From: Gryllotalpicola ginsengisoli DSM 22003
GTDB lineage: Bacteria > Actinomycetota > Actinomycetes > Actinomycetales > Microbacteriaceae
NCBI RefSeq assembly: GCF_000419445.1
Contig: NZ_AULK01000004.1
Span: 124,001 to 188,000 of the forward strand
DNA: 64,000 nt
Reading direction: 5' to 3'
The translations under genes were made by a program, and so were the position numbers. Below are positions 46,773 to 54,761 of the stretch, piece after piece (positions within the stretch are counted from its first letter, which is position 1; each line of letters begins with the position of its first letter). The notes under the pieces are model-generated. The model was not told the DNA's origin. It searched no databases and worked only from the letters and a program-made list of their open reading frames with translations.

Positions 46773-47714
46773 ATGCCTCGCAAGTCGTCTCCTCGTACCC
46801 GGATCCCCCCACGGCTCGGCGCCGCCTTCACCCGGGCCGCCGCCCGCCAGGCGCAGGTAAGCGACAGTCGCCTGCGCGGTCCGGATCTGAGTCATCCGTT
46901 CCACGGCCTGTATGCGGGCACCGAACCGGCGACCGTCGCGGATCGGTGCGCGGTGCTCGCGCTCGCGATGTCGGGTCGCTGGGCCTTCAGCCACTCGACC
47001 GGGGCGATCCTGCTCGGCGCGCCCCTGCCGCAGCGGCTGCAGGGCGCCGAGTTGCCATTGCACGTGGCGATGCACAGCGAGCGAACTCCCCCGCGCCGGG
47101 CCGGGGTGTGCGGGCACCGCATCGAAGCCGGAAGTGTCGGCGTCGTCGACATCGGAGGGGTTCCGGTGCTCGCCCCGGAGGACGTGTGGTGCCAGCTTTC
47201 CACGGTGCTCTCCCGCGAGGATCTCGTGGCCGTCGGCGACTACCTGCTCTCGGGCGACCCCTACGACGGGCCGGATCGGAAGCCGTGGTGCTCGCGCGGG
47301 CAGCTGCGCACGGCCGCCTCGCGCTACAGCGGCAAGCGCGGCTGCGCGAAGGTGAAGTGGGCGCTGGAGCGGGTGCGATCCGGCGTCGACTCGCGGCCCG
47401 AGTCGCTGCTTCGCCTCGTGCTCGTCGCGGCCGGACTGCCGGAGCCGCTGATCGCCGACGCGACGCCCGTCGACGGCGGTCGACGCGTGCTGCATCCCGA
47501 CCTCAAGCTGCCGCAGTGGGGCACCGTGTTCGAGTACGAGGGCGACGGGCACCGTGAGCGCGACCAGTGGCTGAACGATGTCGAACGCTATTCACTGCTC
47601 CGCGCGGCCGGATGGGAGGTCATCCAGGTCACCGCGCATGACCTGTTCCGCGACCGCGCCGGATTCCTGCGCCGGGTGTTCGCGACGTTGGGGCGGCGGG
47701 GCTACCGCCGCTGA
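46773..47714 (+). CDS. DUF559/AbiEi-like protein with Vsr-type nuclease fold
   Basis: 313 residues. The N-terminal half (PRKSSPRTRIPPRLGAAFTR, then SDSRLRGPDLSHPFHGLY and VLAPEDVWCQL) matches actinobacterial AbiEi-like antitoxin proteins; the C-terminal 100 residues form a DUF559 restriction-endonuclease-like domain (VFEYEGDGHRERDQWLNDVERY, LRAAGWEVIQVT) with the acidic/Gln pattern. No AbiEii toxin gene is present. Start ATG 46773 is preferred; GTG 46740 adds 11 residues. It sits exactly between two copies of one palindromic repeat. Confidence 0.75.
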   Translation: MPRKSSPRTRIPPRLGAAFTRAAARQAQVSDSRLRGPDLSHPFHGLYAGTEPATVADRCAVLALAMSGRWAFSHSTGAILLGAPLPQRLQGAELPLHVAMHSERTPPRRAGVCGHRIEAGSVGVVDIGGVPVLAPEDVWCQLSTVLSREDLVAVGDYLLSGDPYDGPDRKPWCSRGQLRTAASRYSGKRGCAKVKWALERVRSGVDSRPESLLRLVLVAAGLPEPLIADATPVDGGRRVLHPDLKLPQWGTVFEYEGDGHRERDQWLNDVERYSLLRAAGWEVIQVTAHDLFRDRAGFLRRVFATLGRRGYRR

Positions 47715-47719
47715 CCGGG

Positions 47720-47780
47720 CCGACCGGTGCGAAATCACCCTCGAAGCTCGGTTTGGAGGGTGATTTCACACCGCTCGGCG
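47720..47780. repeat. Right copy of palindromic repeat flanking the DUF559 gene
   Basis: 17-bp arms with one mismatch, GGTGCGAAATCACCCTC (47726-47742) and GAGGGTGATTTCACACC (47756-47772), loop 13. It starts six bases after the DUF559 stop and could also end transcription of both convergent genes. Confidence 0.85.
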
Positions 47781-47794
47781 GGCGGAGCCCCGGC

Positions 47795-48586
47795 TCAGGT
47801 GTTGGTGTCGCGGGTGAGGTGCCAGACGTGGAAGGTGGCGCCCGGGTGCTCCTTCGTGATCTGCTCGTCCAGGTCGCGGTGCAGCCCGTAGTTGTTGTGG
47901 CTCGCGAGCTCGACCGTGATGGTGCCGTCCGCGTGCGGCGTGATGCGGCTGATGACCTCCACATGGTCGCGGTCGGTCGCCGCGTCGGCGGCGCCCTCCC
48001 AGGAGAACACCACGACGTCGCCCACGGCGAACTCGTCCCGGTCGGCGGCGGTGAGCCGCTGCAGGCCGAGCCGGGCCGCGTTCGCGGCGAGGTAGTCGTC
48101 CATCGCGGGCACGTAGCCCCACGACTCCGTCCGGTCCGTGCCACCGTGGTCGAACCATCCGTCGTTCATCGTCCAGCCGCGGGCGAGCAGGGTCTGGCTC
48201 ACGAAGTTGGCACAGTCGCCGCCGACCGAGTCGAGATTGCCGAAGGTGGGGTTGTCGCGCTCGTTCCAGTGCGCCTCCATGTAGGCGAGCTGCTTGCGCT
48301 GCCCGGCCGTGAGCGCGGGAGCGGTCGGCGTCGGCTTCGCGACGGGCGTGGTCGAGACGTGCGTCGACGGATGCGCGACCTGCGGCACCGCGTGAGAGGA
48401 ATCCCACCACATGCCGAGCAGCGCGGCGCACATCAGCATGCCGACCGCCACCAGGAACGGCCGGTGTCGCAACGCGGTGGCCTCCACGGCGTCAACGGTA
48501 CGGGCGAGCCTCCCGGCCCGGCCGGCCCGACCCGCCGCGGTGGAGGAAGTACTCCTCGATGGGGGCGGGGCAAGAACGGGGCTCAT
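47795..48586 (-). CDS. Membrane-tethered amidase-domain protein
   Basis: 263 residues. Cytoplasmic basic N-terminus, one helix at about 44-62, a Thr/Pro linker, then a C-terminal Amidase_6-type (PF12671) domain: GGDCANFVSQTLLARGW holds the nucleophile Cys, and DRDHVEVISR the His. NlpC/P60-like activity on peptidoglycan or another amide outside the cell is inferred. ATG 48586 has no strong ribosome site. It ends beside the 47720 repeat. Confidence 0.75.
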   Translation of the reverse strand: MSPVLAPPPSRSTSSTAAGRAGRAGRLARTVDAVEATALRHRPFLVAVGMLMCAALLGMWWDSSHAVPQVAHPSTHVSTTPVAKPTPTAPALTAGQRKQLAYMEAHWNERDNPTFGNLDSVGGDCANFVSQTLLARGWTMNDGWFDHGGTDRTESWGYVPAMDDYLAANAARLGLQRLTAADRDEFAVGDVVVFSWEGAADAATDRDHVEVISRITPHADGTITVELASHNNYGLHRDLDEQITKEHPGATFHVWHLTRDTNT

Positions 48587-48774
48587 GGGAATGGGATGCC
48601 AGCAGAAGGTGAATAGAGACTATGAAACACCACGCCGGTTAGGAAATCTGCTTCGCGCGGTGTAAATTTGCAGTCAACGCAAGTTTTCCTCGCCAGTGCC
48701 GGCGACGTCGGCATTCTCGGCGCACCGACCCTTCGCCGCTCGGCACACACTGCATCCATCTGAGAAGGACCTCA
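48587..48774. promoter_or_regulatory. AT-richer divergent promoter region
   Basis: 188 bases between the amidase and exporter genes, with the most AT-rich stretch of this part (GTGTAAATTTGCAGTC near 48660). TAAATT is a candidate -10. GAAGGACC precedes the exporter start. I see no clear operator. Confidence 0.4.
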
Positions 48775-50898
48775 ATGTCACAAGCTGCTCCCGCGAGCGC
48801 TCCGGCCGGCAAGGCGGTGATGACGCACCAGCAGATCCTGCTCGTCATCTACGGCTTGATGGCCGGCATGTTCCTCGGCGCTCTCGACCAGACGATCGTC
48901 GGCACCGCCATCCGCACCATCGGCGATGACCTGCACGGTCTCGACCAGCAGGCGTGGGTGACCACGGCCTACCTGATCACCTCGACGATCGCGACCCCGA
49001 TCTACGGCAAGCTGTCCGACATCTTCGGCCGCCGCCCGTTGTTCATCTTCGCGATCGGCATGTTCATCGTCGGGTCGGCGCTGTCGTCGTTCTCCAACTC
49101 GATGATCATGCTCGCCGCCTTCCGCGCCTTCCAGGGCATCGGCGCCGGCGGCCTGATGTCGCTGCCGCTGACCATCCTGAGCGACATCCTCGCCCCCCGC
49201 GAGCGCGCCCGGTACCAGGGCTACTTCCTCGCCGTATTCGGGATCTCCTCCGTGATCGGTCCGCTCGTGGGCGGACTGTTCGCGGGCTCGCCCGAGATCC
49301 TGTGGATCGCCGGCTGGCGATGGGTGTTCCTGATCAACGTCCCGATCGGCATCATCGCGCTGATCATGGTGCTCGCCTTCCTGCATCTGCCCAAGTTCTC
49401 CAGCCACCACGTGCGCATCGACTGGTGGGGTGCGACCTCTGTGATCGTCGCCCTCGTGCCGCTGCTGCTCGTCGCCGAGCAGGGGCGCGACTGGGGCTGG
49501 ACCTCGACCGGCTCGATCGCGTGCTACATCATCGGCGCCGTGGGCGTGGTCGCATTCATCTTCATCGAGATCGCCATGAAGGACGACGCGATCATCCCGA
49601 TCAAGCTGTTCCACTCCGGCGTGTTCTCGATGGCGACCATCCTGGGCGTGCTCGTCGGCTTCGGCATGTTCGGCGCCATGATGACCATCCCGCTCTACCT
49701 GCAGATCGTGACGGGGCTCACCCCGACCGAGTCCGGCTTCGCCACCCTTCCGATGGTGCTCGGTCTGATGATCGCCTCGATCGTGTCGGGCCAGCTGGTC
49801 TCCCGCACCGGCAAGTACCGCATCTACCCGGTCACCGGCACCGCGTTCACCGCGATCGGATTCTTCATCCTGACCTTCATGACGATCGACAAGCCGCTCT
49901 GGTTCATGATGATCGCGATGTTCATCATCGGCCTCGGCCTCGGCCAGCTGATGCAGACCCTGATCATGGCGAGCCAGAACTCGGTCGCGCCCCAGGACAT
50001 GGGTGTCGCGACGGCCTCCTCGACGTTCTTCCGTCAGATCGGCGGAACGCTCGGCACGGCCGTGCTGCTCTCGGTGCTGTTCTCGGTCATGCCGGGGAAC
50101 ATCCAGACCGCCATGGGCAACAAGGCTGACCTCGACGCCGCGCTCAACGCCGCGCTGAACCCCGCCGTCGCCTCCAAGTCCGCGAACGCGGGCATCATGA
50201 AGCAGCTCTGGAACCCGATCGTGACCCCGGTCAAGAAGCAGGTGCAGACCAGCCTCGACCAGGCCACCACGAAGGTCAACGACAGCGTCAAGGCGGCCGT
50301 CACCAAGCAGGTCACCGCGGCGGTCGACAAGCAGGTCGCCGCCGGCGCGGTGCCCGCCGCCGCAGCGCCGACCGTCATCCAGCAGCAAGTGCAGGCCGCT
50401 CTGCCGCAGGCGACCGAGACGGCCCTGCAGCAGGCCGCGACCAAGGCGCACGCCTCGGTCGTGGACGGCAAGCTGACGGTCGACTACTCGAACGCCGCCC
50501 AGCGCAAGGCGGTCGTCGACGAGGTCGCCCCCGTGATCGCGAAGAAGATCAAGCAGGGCACGAATACCTCGAGCACGACCGGGTCGACGAGCGACACGTC
50601 CTTCCTGAACGGGGCGAACAAGGCTCTGTCGAAGCCGTTCCTGAAGGGCTTCAACGCCTCGGCGATCCAGGTCTATTGGGTCGGCATGATCGTGCTCCTG
50701 ATCGCGTTCGTGCTCACCTGGTTCTTCCGGGTGCCGCCGCTGCGCCGGGTCTCGGCTCTGCAGGAGCGCGCGGACGCCGCCGCGGCCCAGGAGGAGCTGG
50801 AACTCGAGGCGAACCAAGCCGCGCAGCTCGCCGGCTCGCCGGTCGCTCCCAGCGTCTCGACCGGCCAGATCAACCTGACCACCGAGGGTCGCGCCTAA
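48775..50898 (+). CDS. DHA2-type MFS multidrug exporter with large extracytoplasmic insertion
   Basis: 707 residues, 14-helix drug:H+ antiporter type. MFLGALDQTIVGTAIRTIGD opens it; GKLSDIFGRRP is motif A, and the GAGGLMSLPLTILSDI stretch matches antiporter motif C. Between the thirteenth helix (ends near 436) and the last (near 633-655) lie about 190 extra residues, mainly amphipathic Ala/Gln/Lys/Val helices (KKQVQTSLDQATTKVNDSVK). A 50-residue cytoplasmic tail follows. Substrate unknown; no regulator adjoins. Confidence 0.9.
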   Translation: MSQAAPASAPAGKAVMTHQQILLVIYGLMAGMFLGALDQTIVGTAIRTIGDDLHGLDQQAWVTTAYLITSTIATPIYGKLSDIFGRRPLFIFAIGMFIVGSALSSFSNSMIMLAAFRAFQGIGAGGLMSLPLTILSDILAPRERARYQGYFLAVFGISSVIGPLVGGLFAGSPEILWIAGWRWVFLINVPIGIIALIMVLAFLHLPKFSSHHVRIDWWGATSVIVALVPLLLVAEQGRDWGWTSTGSIACYIIGAVGVVAFIFIEIAMKDDAIIPIKLFHSGVFSMATILGVLVGFGMFGAMMTIPLYLQIVTGLTPTESGFATLPMVLGLMIASIVSGQLVSRTGKYRIYPVTGTAFTAIGFFILTFMTIDKPLWFMMIAMFIIGLGLGQLMQTLIMASQNSVAPQDMGVATASSTFFRQIGGTLGTAVLLSVLFSVMPGNIQTAMGNKADLDAALNAALNPAVASKSANAGIMKQLWNPIVTPVKKQVQTSLDQATTKVNDSVKAAVTKQVTAAVDKQVAAGAVPAAAAPTVIQQQVQAALPQATETALQQAATKAHASVVDGKLTVDYSNAAQRKAVVDEVAPVIAKKIKQGTNTSSTTGSTSDTSFLNGANKALSKPFLKGFNASAIQVYWVGMIVLLIAFVLTWFFRVPPLRRVSALQERADAAAAQEELELEANQAAQLAGSPVAPSVSTGQINLTTEGRA

Positions 50899-51842
50899 CC
50901 GCCGCTCTCCACGGTCACGAACTCGGCCAGAGCCCCGAGGCGGTCCCGCATCACGCGGATCGCCTCGGGGCTCTCGTCGATCAGCAGGAAGCGGCGGCCC
51001 AGTTCGGCGGCGACGGCTCCGGTCGTGCCGCTTCCGGCGAAGAAGTCGAGCACCCAATCGCCGGGGCGGCTCGAGGCCTGAAGCATCCGTCGGATGATGC
51101 CCGCCGGTTTCTGGGTCGGATACCCCGTCTTCTCGCGCCCCGTCGGCGATACGATCGTGTGCCACCACACGTCGGTCGGCAGCTTGCCGAGCGCCGCCTT
51201 CTCGGGCGTGACGAGTCCGGGCGCCATGTACGGCTCACGGTCGACGGCCGCGGAGTCGAAGAAGTACCGGCGCGGGTCCTTCACGTACACGAGGATCGTG
51301 TCGTGCTTGGTCGGCCAGCGCCGCTTGGACTTGGCGCCGTAGTCGTAGGCCCAGATGATCTCGTTGAGGAAGCAGTCGCGGCCGAACAGCGCGTCGAGCA
51401 GCACCTTCGCGTAGTGCGCCTCGCGGTAGTCGAGGTGCAGGTAGAGGGTGCCGTCGTCGGCGAGCAGCCGCCACGCCTCGGCCAGGCGCGGCTCGAGGAA
51501 TCCCCAGTAGTCGTCGAACGCGTCGCCGTAGCCGAGCAGGTCGCCCTTGATGCGCTGATAGGTCTGGCCCTTGAAGCCGGAGACGATGCCGGTGCGCTTG
51601 GTCCGGTCTCCATTCGCGACCCCGTCGCGGGTCGACCCGCGCGGTCGCCCTGACGGCGAGTCGACCGGCGACGCAAGCCTCACCGAGGTGGTGGTCTGCC
51701 GCGCCTGGGTGCGCCCGGTGTTGAACGGCGGGTCGAGGTAGACGACCGTGAACGCGCCGTCGGGCAGCCGCGGCAGCACGGCGAGGTTGTCGGCGTGGAG
51801 CACGGTGGACGGGTCGTCGGGCGACCACGGCGGCACGCTCAT
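50895..51842 (-). CDS. Orphan site-specific DNA methyltransferase (N4/N6, beta-type order)
   Basis: 315 residues. Motif IV is D37-P-P-F40, followed much later by YPTQKP (241-246) and motif I FAGSGTT (268-274), the order of beta-class amino-methyltransferases. Residues about 43-90 are a poorly conserved-looking Arg/Ser/Gly-rich segment. No restriction gene lies nearby, so it is probably a solitary methylase. ATG 51842 overlaps the upstream FAD-protein stop by four bases; its own stop interlocks with the exporter stop (50895-50898). Confidence 0.88.
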   Translation of the reverse strand: MSVPPWSPDDPSTVLHADNLAVLPRLPDGAFTVVYLDPPFNTGRTQARQTTTSVRLASPVDSPSGRPRGSTRDGVANGDRTKRTGIVSGFKGQTYQRIKGDLLGYGDAFDDYWGFLEPRLAEAWRLLADDGTLYLHLDYREAHYAKVLLDALFGRDCFLNEIIWAYDYGAKSKRRWPTKHDTILVYVKDPRRYFFDSAAVDREPYMAPGLVTPEKAALGKLPTDVWWHTIVSPTGREKTGYPTQKPAGIIRRMLQASSRPGDWVLDFFAGSGTTGAVAAELGRRFLLIDESPEAIRVMRDRLGALAEFVTVESGG

Positions 51843-53146
51843 GAGCTCGGGGTGAGTGCGGCGGCGATGCGCCCGGCCAGGATGCGGATCTCGCCGATCG
51901 CGGTGGTCTCCCAGAGGGCGCCGCGCAGGGCGTGGCCGATGGCGAACAGCCGGCCGTCGCTCGTGCCGTCGGCGGCGCGGGCCTCACCGTTCTCGTCGGC
52001 GTCGAGTCCGAGCCCGAGCGGCTCGGGGGCGATGCGGCCCTTGTCGAGCAGGTGGTCGACGAGGCGGCTCCAGCCCCGGGTCGTGACCGCGCCGGGGCCG
52101 GTGCAGAACACGACGACGTCGTAGTCGGCGGGGTCGGCGCGGGCGACGAAGCGCAGCCGGCCTGCATCGACGAGGCCGGAGAGCTCGTCGTGGACGGAGC
52201 CGGCCATGCGGTGCCGGTGCACGTCCCAGCGGCGGGCGAAGTGCGCGACGAAGCGGCGCCGGTCGGCCAGCGACATGCCGGTCCAGTGCCTCATCAGGTC
52301 GGGCCGCATGCCGTCGATCACCGCCTGCCACGGCACCCCGGCCGCCTCGGCCTCGCGCAGCTGCGCGCGCAGCTCGGCGGCCAGCCGGCCGAGAGGCCGC
52401 GGCGCACCGCCGAGGCCCGGGCCGGGCGCCGCGGGCTCGGGCAGGTGCACGCGCGGCAGCAGCAGGTGCCGGCTGGTGGCGGTCAGGCTGATGCCGTCGT
52501 CGCGACGGGCGAGGCTCGTCGCGACGTCGACCATGGTGAGACCGGTACCGATCATGAGCACCCGGGCTCCTACCGGGATCGCGTCCAGCGCTCCGGGCGC
52601 CCACGGGTCGTCGAGCTGCAGCGGGGCGCCCGTCGGCCAGGTGACGGGCGGCGGGTTGCCGATCGCCAGCACGACGGCGTCGGCGTCGAGCGCGGTGCCG
52701 TCCGCGAGGGCGACCCCGGCGCCGGAGGCATCAGTCGTCACGTCGACCGCCTCGCCCTGCACGACGCGCACGCGCCCGCCCGAGCGCTCGACGAGGCAGG
52801 CGAAGACGTCCTCGAGGTAGTCGCCGAACAGGCGGCGCGGCACGTAGTCGCCGGCGGCGATCTCGTGGCCGTGCTCGGCGCACCAGCGCAGGAAATGGGA
52901 CTCGTCGCCGGCGGTGACGCTCATCTTGCCCGCCGGGCTGTTCAGCCGGTGGTGGGCGTCGGCGCGGCCGTAGGCGAGGCCGCGGCCGACGGCCGGCTCG
53001 GCGCTGACGATCGTGATCCGCGGGGCGGGGGCGGCGTCGGCGCCGGTCTGCCGCCGGGCCCGCTCCGCCTGCTCCTCCAGGGCGACCGCGACGTACACCG
53101 CGCTCGCCCCGCCGCCGATGATCACGATCGTCCGTCCGTCCGCCAC
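51839..53146 (-). CDS. FAD/NAD(P)-binding oxidoreductase-like protein
   Basis: 435 residues. The N-terminal dinucleotide fold is TIVIIGGGASAVYVAVALEE; GRGLAYGRADAHHRLNSPAG is typical of the NAD_binding_9 (PF13454) family; a second nucleotide motif is VLMIGTGLTMVDVATSL, and the C-terminal FAIGHALRGALWETTAIGEI closes the FAD site. Some relatives act as N-hydroxylating or similar monooxygenases; the substrate is unknown. GGAGGAG six bases before GTG 53146. Translationally coupled to the DNA methyltransferase. Confidence 0.83.
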   Translation of the reverse strand: MADGRTIVIIGGGASAVYVAVALEEQAERARRQTGADAAPAPRITIVSAEPAVGRGLAYGRADAHHRLNSPAGKMSVTAGDESHFLRWCAEHGHEIAAGDYVPRRLFGDYLEDVFACLVERSGGRVRVVQGEAVDVTTDASGAGVALADGTALDADAVVLAIGNPPPVTWPTGAPLQLDDPWAPGALDAIPVGARVLMIGTGLTMVDVATSLARRDDGISLTATSRHLLLPRVHLPEPAAPGPGLGGAPRPLGRLAAELRAQLREAEAAGVPWQAVIDGMRPDLMRHWTGMSLADRRRFVAHFARRWDVHRHRMAGSVHDELSGLVDAGRLRFVARADPADYDVVVFCTGPGAVTTRGWSRLVDHLLDKGRIAPEPLGLGLDADENGEARAADGTSDGRLFAIGHALRGALWETTAIGEIRILAGRIAAALTPSS

Positions 53147-53160
53147 AGGCGCTCCTCCGC

Positions 53161-53193
53161 TCGATTCCCCGTCGATCCCGCGTCGATTCCCAC
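53161..53193. repeat. Three 11-bp tandem repeats between divergent genes
   Basis: TCGATTCCCCG, TCGATCCCGCG and TCGATTCCCAC follow each other with an 11-base period in the 88 bases between the FAD-protein and decarboxylase genes. One unit per helical turn would place a bound protein on one face of the DNA. Confidence 0.6.
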
Positions 53194-53234
53194 AGGATTC
53201 GGCATCGCCGGCGCTCCTCGGCGACGATGGGGTG

Positions 53235-54716
53235 GTGACGTCCAGTCTGCCCGACCCCATGCGCTCGCCCACGCCGTACGCCGAGGCGCTGCGGCAGTTC
53301 GCCGCCCGCGATGTGCTGCGCCTCATCGTGCCGGGCCACGCGGCCGACCCGGTCGCCGTTCCCGAGCTCGCCGAGTTCTTCGGCGAGCAGCTGCTGCGGC
53401 TCGACGTCGCCCCGCTCGTGTCGGGCATCGACCTCGGCCTGTACACGCCGTACGAGAAGGCGCTGGATCTCGCCGCCGAGGCGTGGGGCGCCGCGCGCAC
53501 CTGGTTCCTCACCAACGGCTCATCGCAGGCCAACCGCATCGCCGCGCTGGCGCTGGGCTTCCTGGGGCGGCGCGACCAGCCGGTCGTGGCGCAGCGCAGC
53601 GCGCACTCGAGCTGGGTCGACGGGATGATCATCGCGGGCCTCGACGTGCGCTTCGTGCAGCCGGCGATCGACCTCGGCCTGGGCATCGCGCACGGGGTGT
53701 CGCCCGAGGCGCTCGACCGGGCCCTCGCGGCCGCGCCCGACGCGAAGGCCGCCTACATCGTCAGCCCGTCGTACTTCGGCGCGACGCCCGACGTGGCCGG
53801 GCTGGCCCGGGTCGCCCACGAGCACGGGGTGCCGCTCGTCGTCGACGCCGCGTGGGGCGCGCACTACGGCTTCCACCCGGCGCTGCCGCCGTCGCCGGTG
53901 CGCGAGGGCGCCGACCTCGCCATCATGTCGACCCACAAGCTCGGCGGCTCACTCACGCAGTCGGCGATGCTGCACCTCGGTCACGGCCCGTTCGCCGAGG
54001 TGCTGGCCCCGCACGTCGACCGCGCCTTCGTGCTCGAGCAGTCCACCAGCGAGAGCGCGATCCTGCTCGCCTCGCTCGACCTCGCCCGGCAGCACCTGCA
54101 GACCGGGGCGGAGCGCATCGGCGCCTCGCTCGAGGCGGCCGAGCGGCTGCGCGAGACGATCCGGCAGGCGGGTCGGTTCCGCGTGGCCAGCGACCACTTC
54201 GACTCCCCCGACATCGTCGCCGTCGACCCGTCGCGCGTGTCGATCGACGTCGGGGCCGGCGGGCTCCTGGGGCACGCCGTGCGCGCGGTCGTGCTGCGCG
54301 ACCACGACATCCAGTTCGAGATCGCGACGGATGCCTGCGTCGTCGCCATCGTCGGACCGGGCATGCGCCTCGACGTGGAGCGCGTGGCGGGTGCCCTGCA
54401 CGAGCTGGCCGCCGACGACCCGGAGGTCGCCTCGGCGGGCTTCCTGCGCGCCGAGCTTCCCGAGCCGGGCGAGCGACGGATGCTCGTGCGAGAGGCCGCG
54501 TTCGCGCCATCCGTCATCGTGTCGGCGGCCGAGGCCGTCGGCCGCATCTCCGCCGACTCGCTCGCCGCCTACCCGCCGGGCATCCCCAACGTCATGCCGG
54601 GCGAGGCGATCACGGCGGAGACGGTGGAGTTCCTGCAGCACGTGGCGGCAGCGCCGACGGGTTTCGTGCGCGGCGCGCTCGACCCCGCGGTCGCGGCGTT
54701 CCGCGTGGTGGCGTAG
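53235..54716 (+). CDS. Orn/Lys/Arg decarboxylase-type PLP enzyme
   Basis: 493 residues, fold type I. The N-terminus lacks the wing domain of large inducible decarboxylases. Recognisable are FLTNGSSQANRIAAL, VVDAAWGAHYGFHP with the PLP-binding Asp, and the PLP lysine in MSTHKLGGSLTQSAM. C-terminal YPPGIPNVMPGEAI is the family end motif. It likely decarboxylates a basic amino acid to a polyamine precursor; which one cannot be decided. GTG 53235, or 53232 one codon earlier. Confidence 0.85.
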   Translation: MTSSLPDPMRSPTPYAEALRQFAARDVLRLIVPGHAADPVAVPELAEFFGEQLLRLDVAPLVSGIDLGLYTPYEKALDLAAEAWGAARTWFLTNGSSQANRIAALALGFLGRRDQPVVAQRSAHSSWVDGMIIAGLDVRFVQPAIDLGLGIAHGVSPEALDRALAAAPDAKAAYIVSPSYFGATPDVAGLARVAHEHGVPLVVDAAWGAHYGFHPALPPSPVREGADLAIMSTHKLGGSLTQSAMLHLGHGPFAEVLAPHVDRAFVLEQSTSESAILLASLDLARQHLQTGAERIGASLEAAERLRETIRQAGRFRVASDHFDSPDIVAVDPSRVSIDVGAGGLLGHAVRAVVLRDHDIQFEIATDACVVAIVGPGMRLDVERVAGALHELAADDPEVASAGFLRAELPEPGERRMLVREAAFAPSVIVSAAEAVGRISADSLAAYPPGIPNVMPGEAITAETVEFLQHVAAAPTGFVRGALDPAVAAFRVVA

Positions 54717-54761
54717 GCCGCGCAGGCGGGCGCCGGCGCGCTGTGGCGTAGCGGCCCGGGC

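Noticed and set aside
46773-47714. Type IV toxin-antitoxin pair
   Set aside because: The AbiEi-like label fits only the N-terminal part; no AbiEii nucleotidyltransferase toxin is adjacent, so a pair is not supported.
50895-53146. Restriction-modification or defence island
   Set aside because: Only a solitary methylase is present; neighbours are an exporter, a FAD protein and a decarboxylase without nuclease or helicase features.
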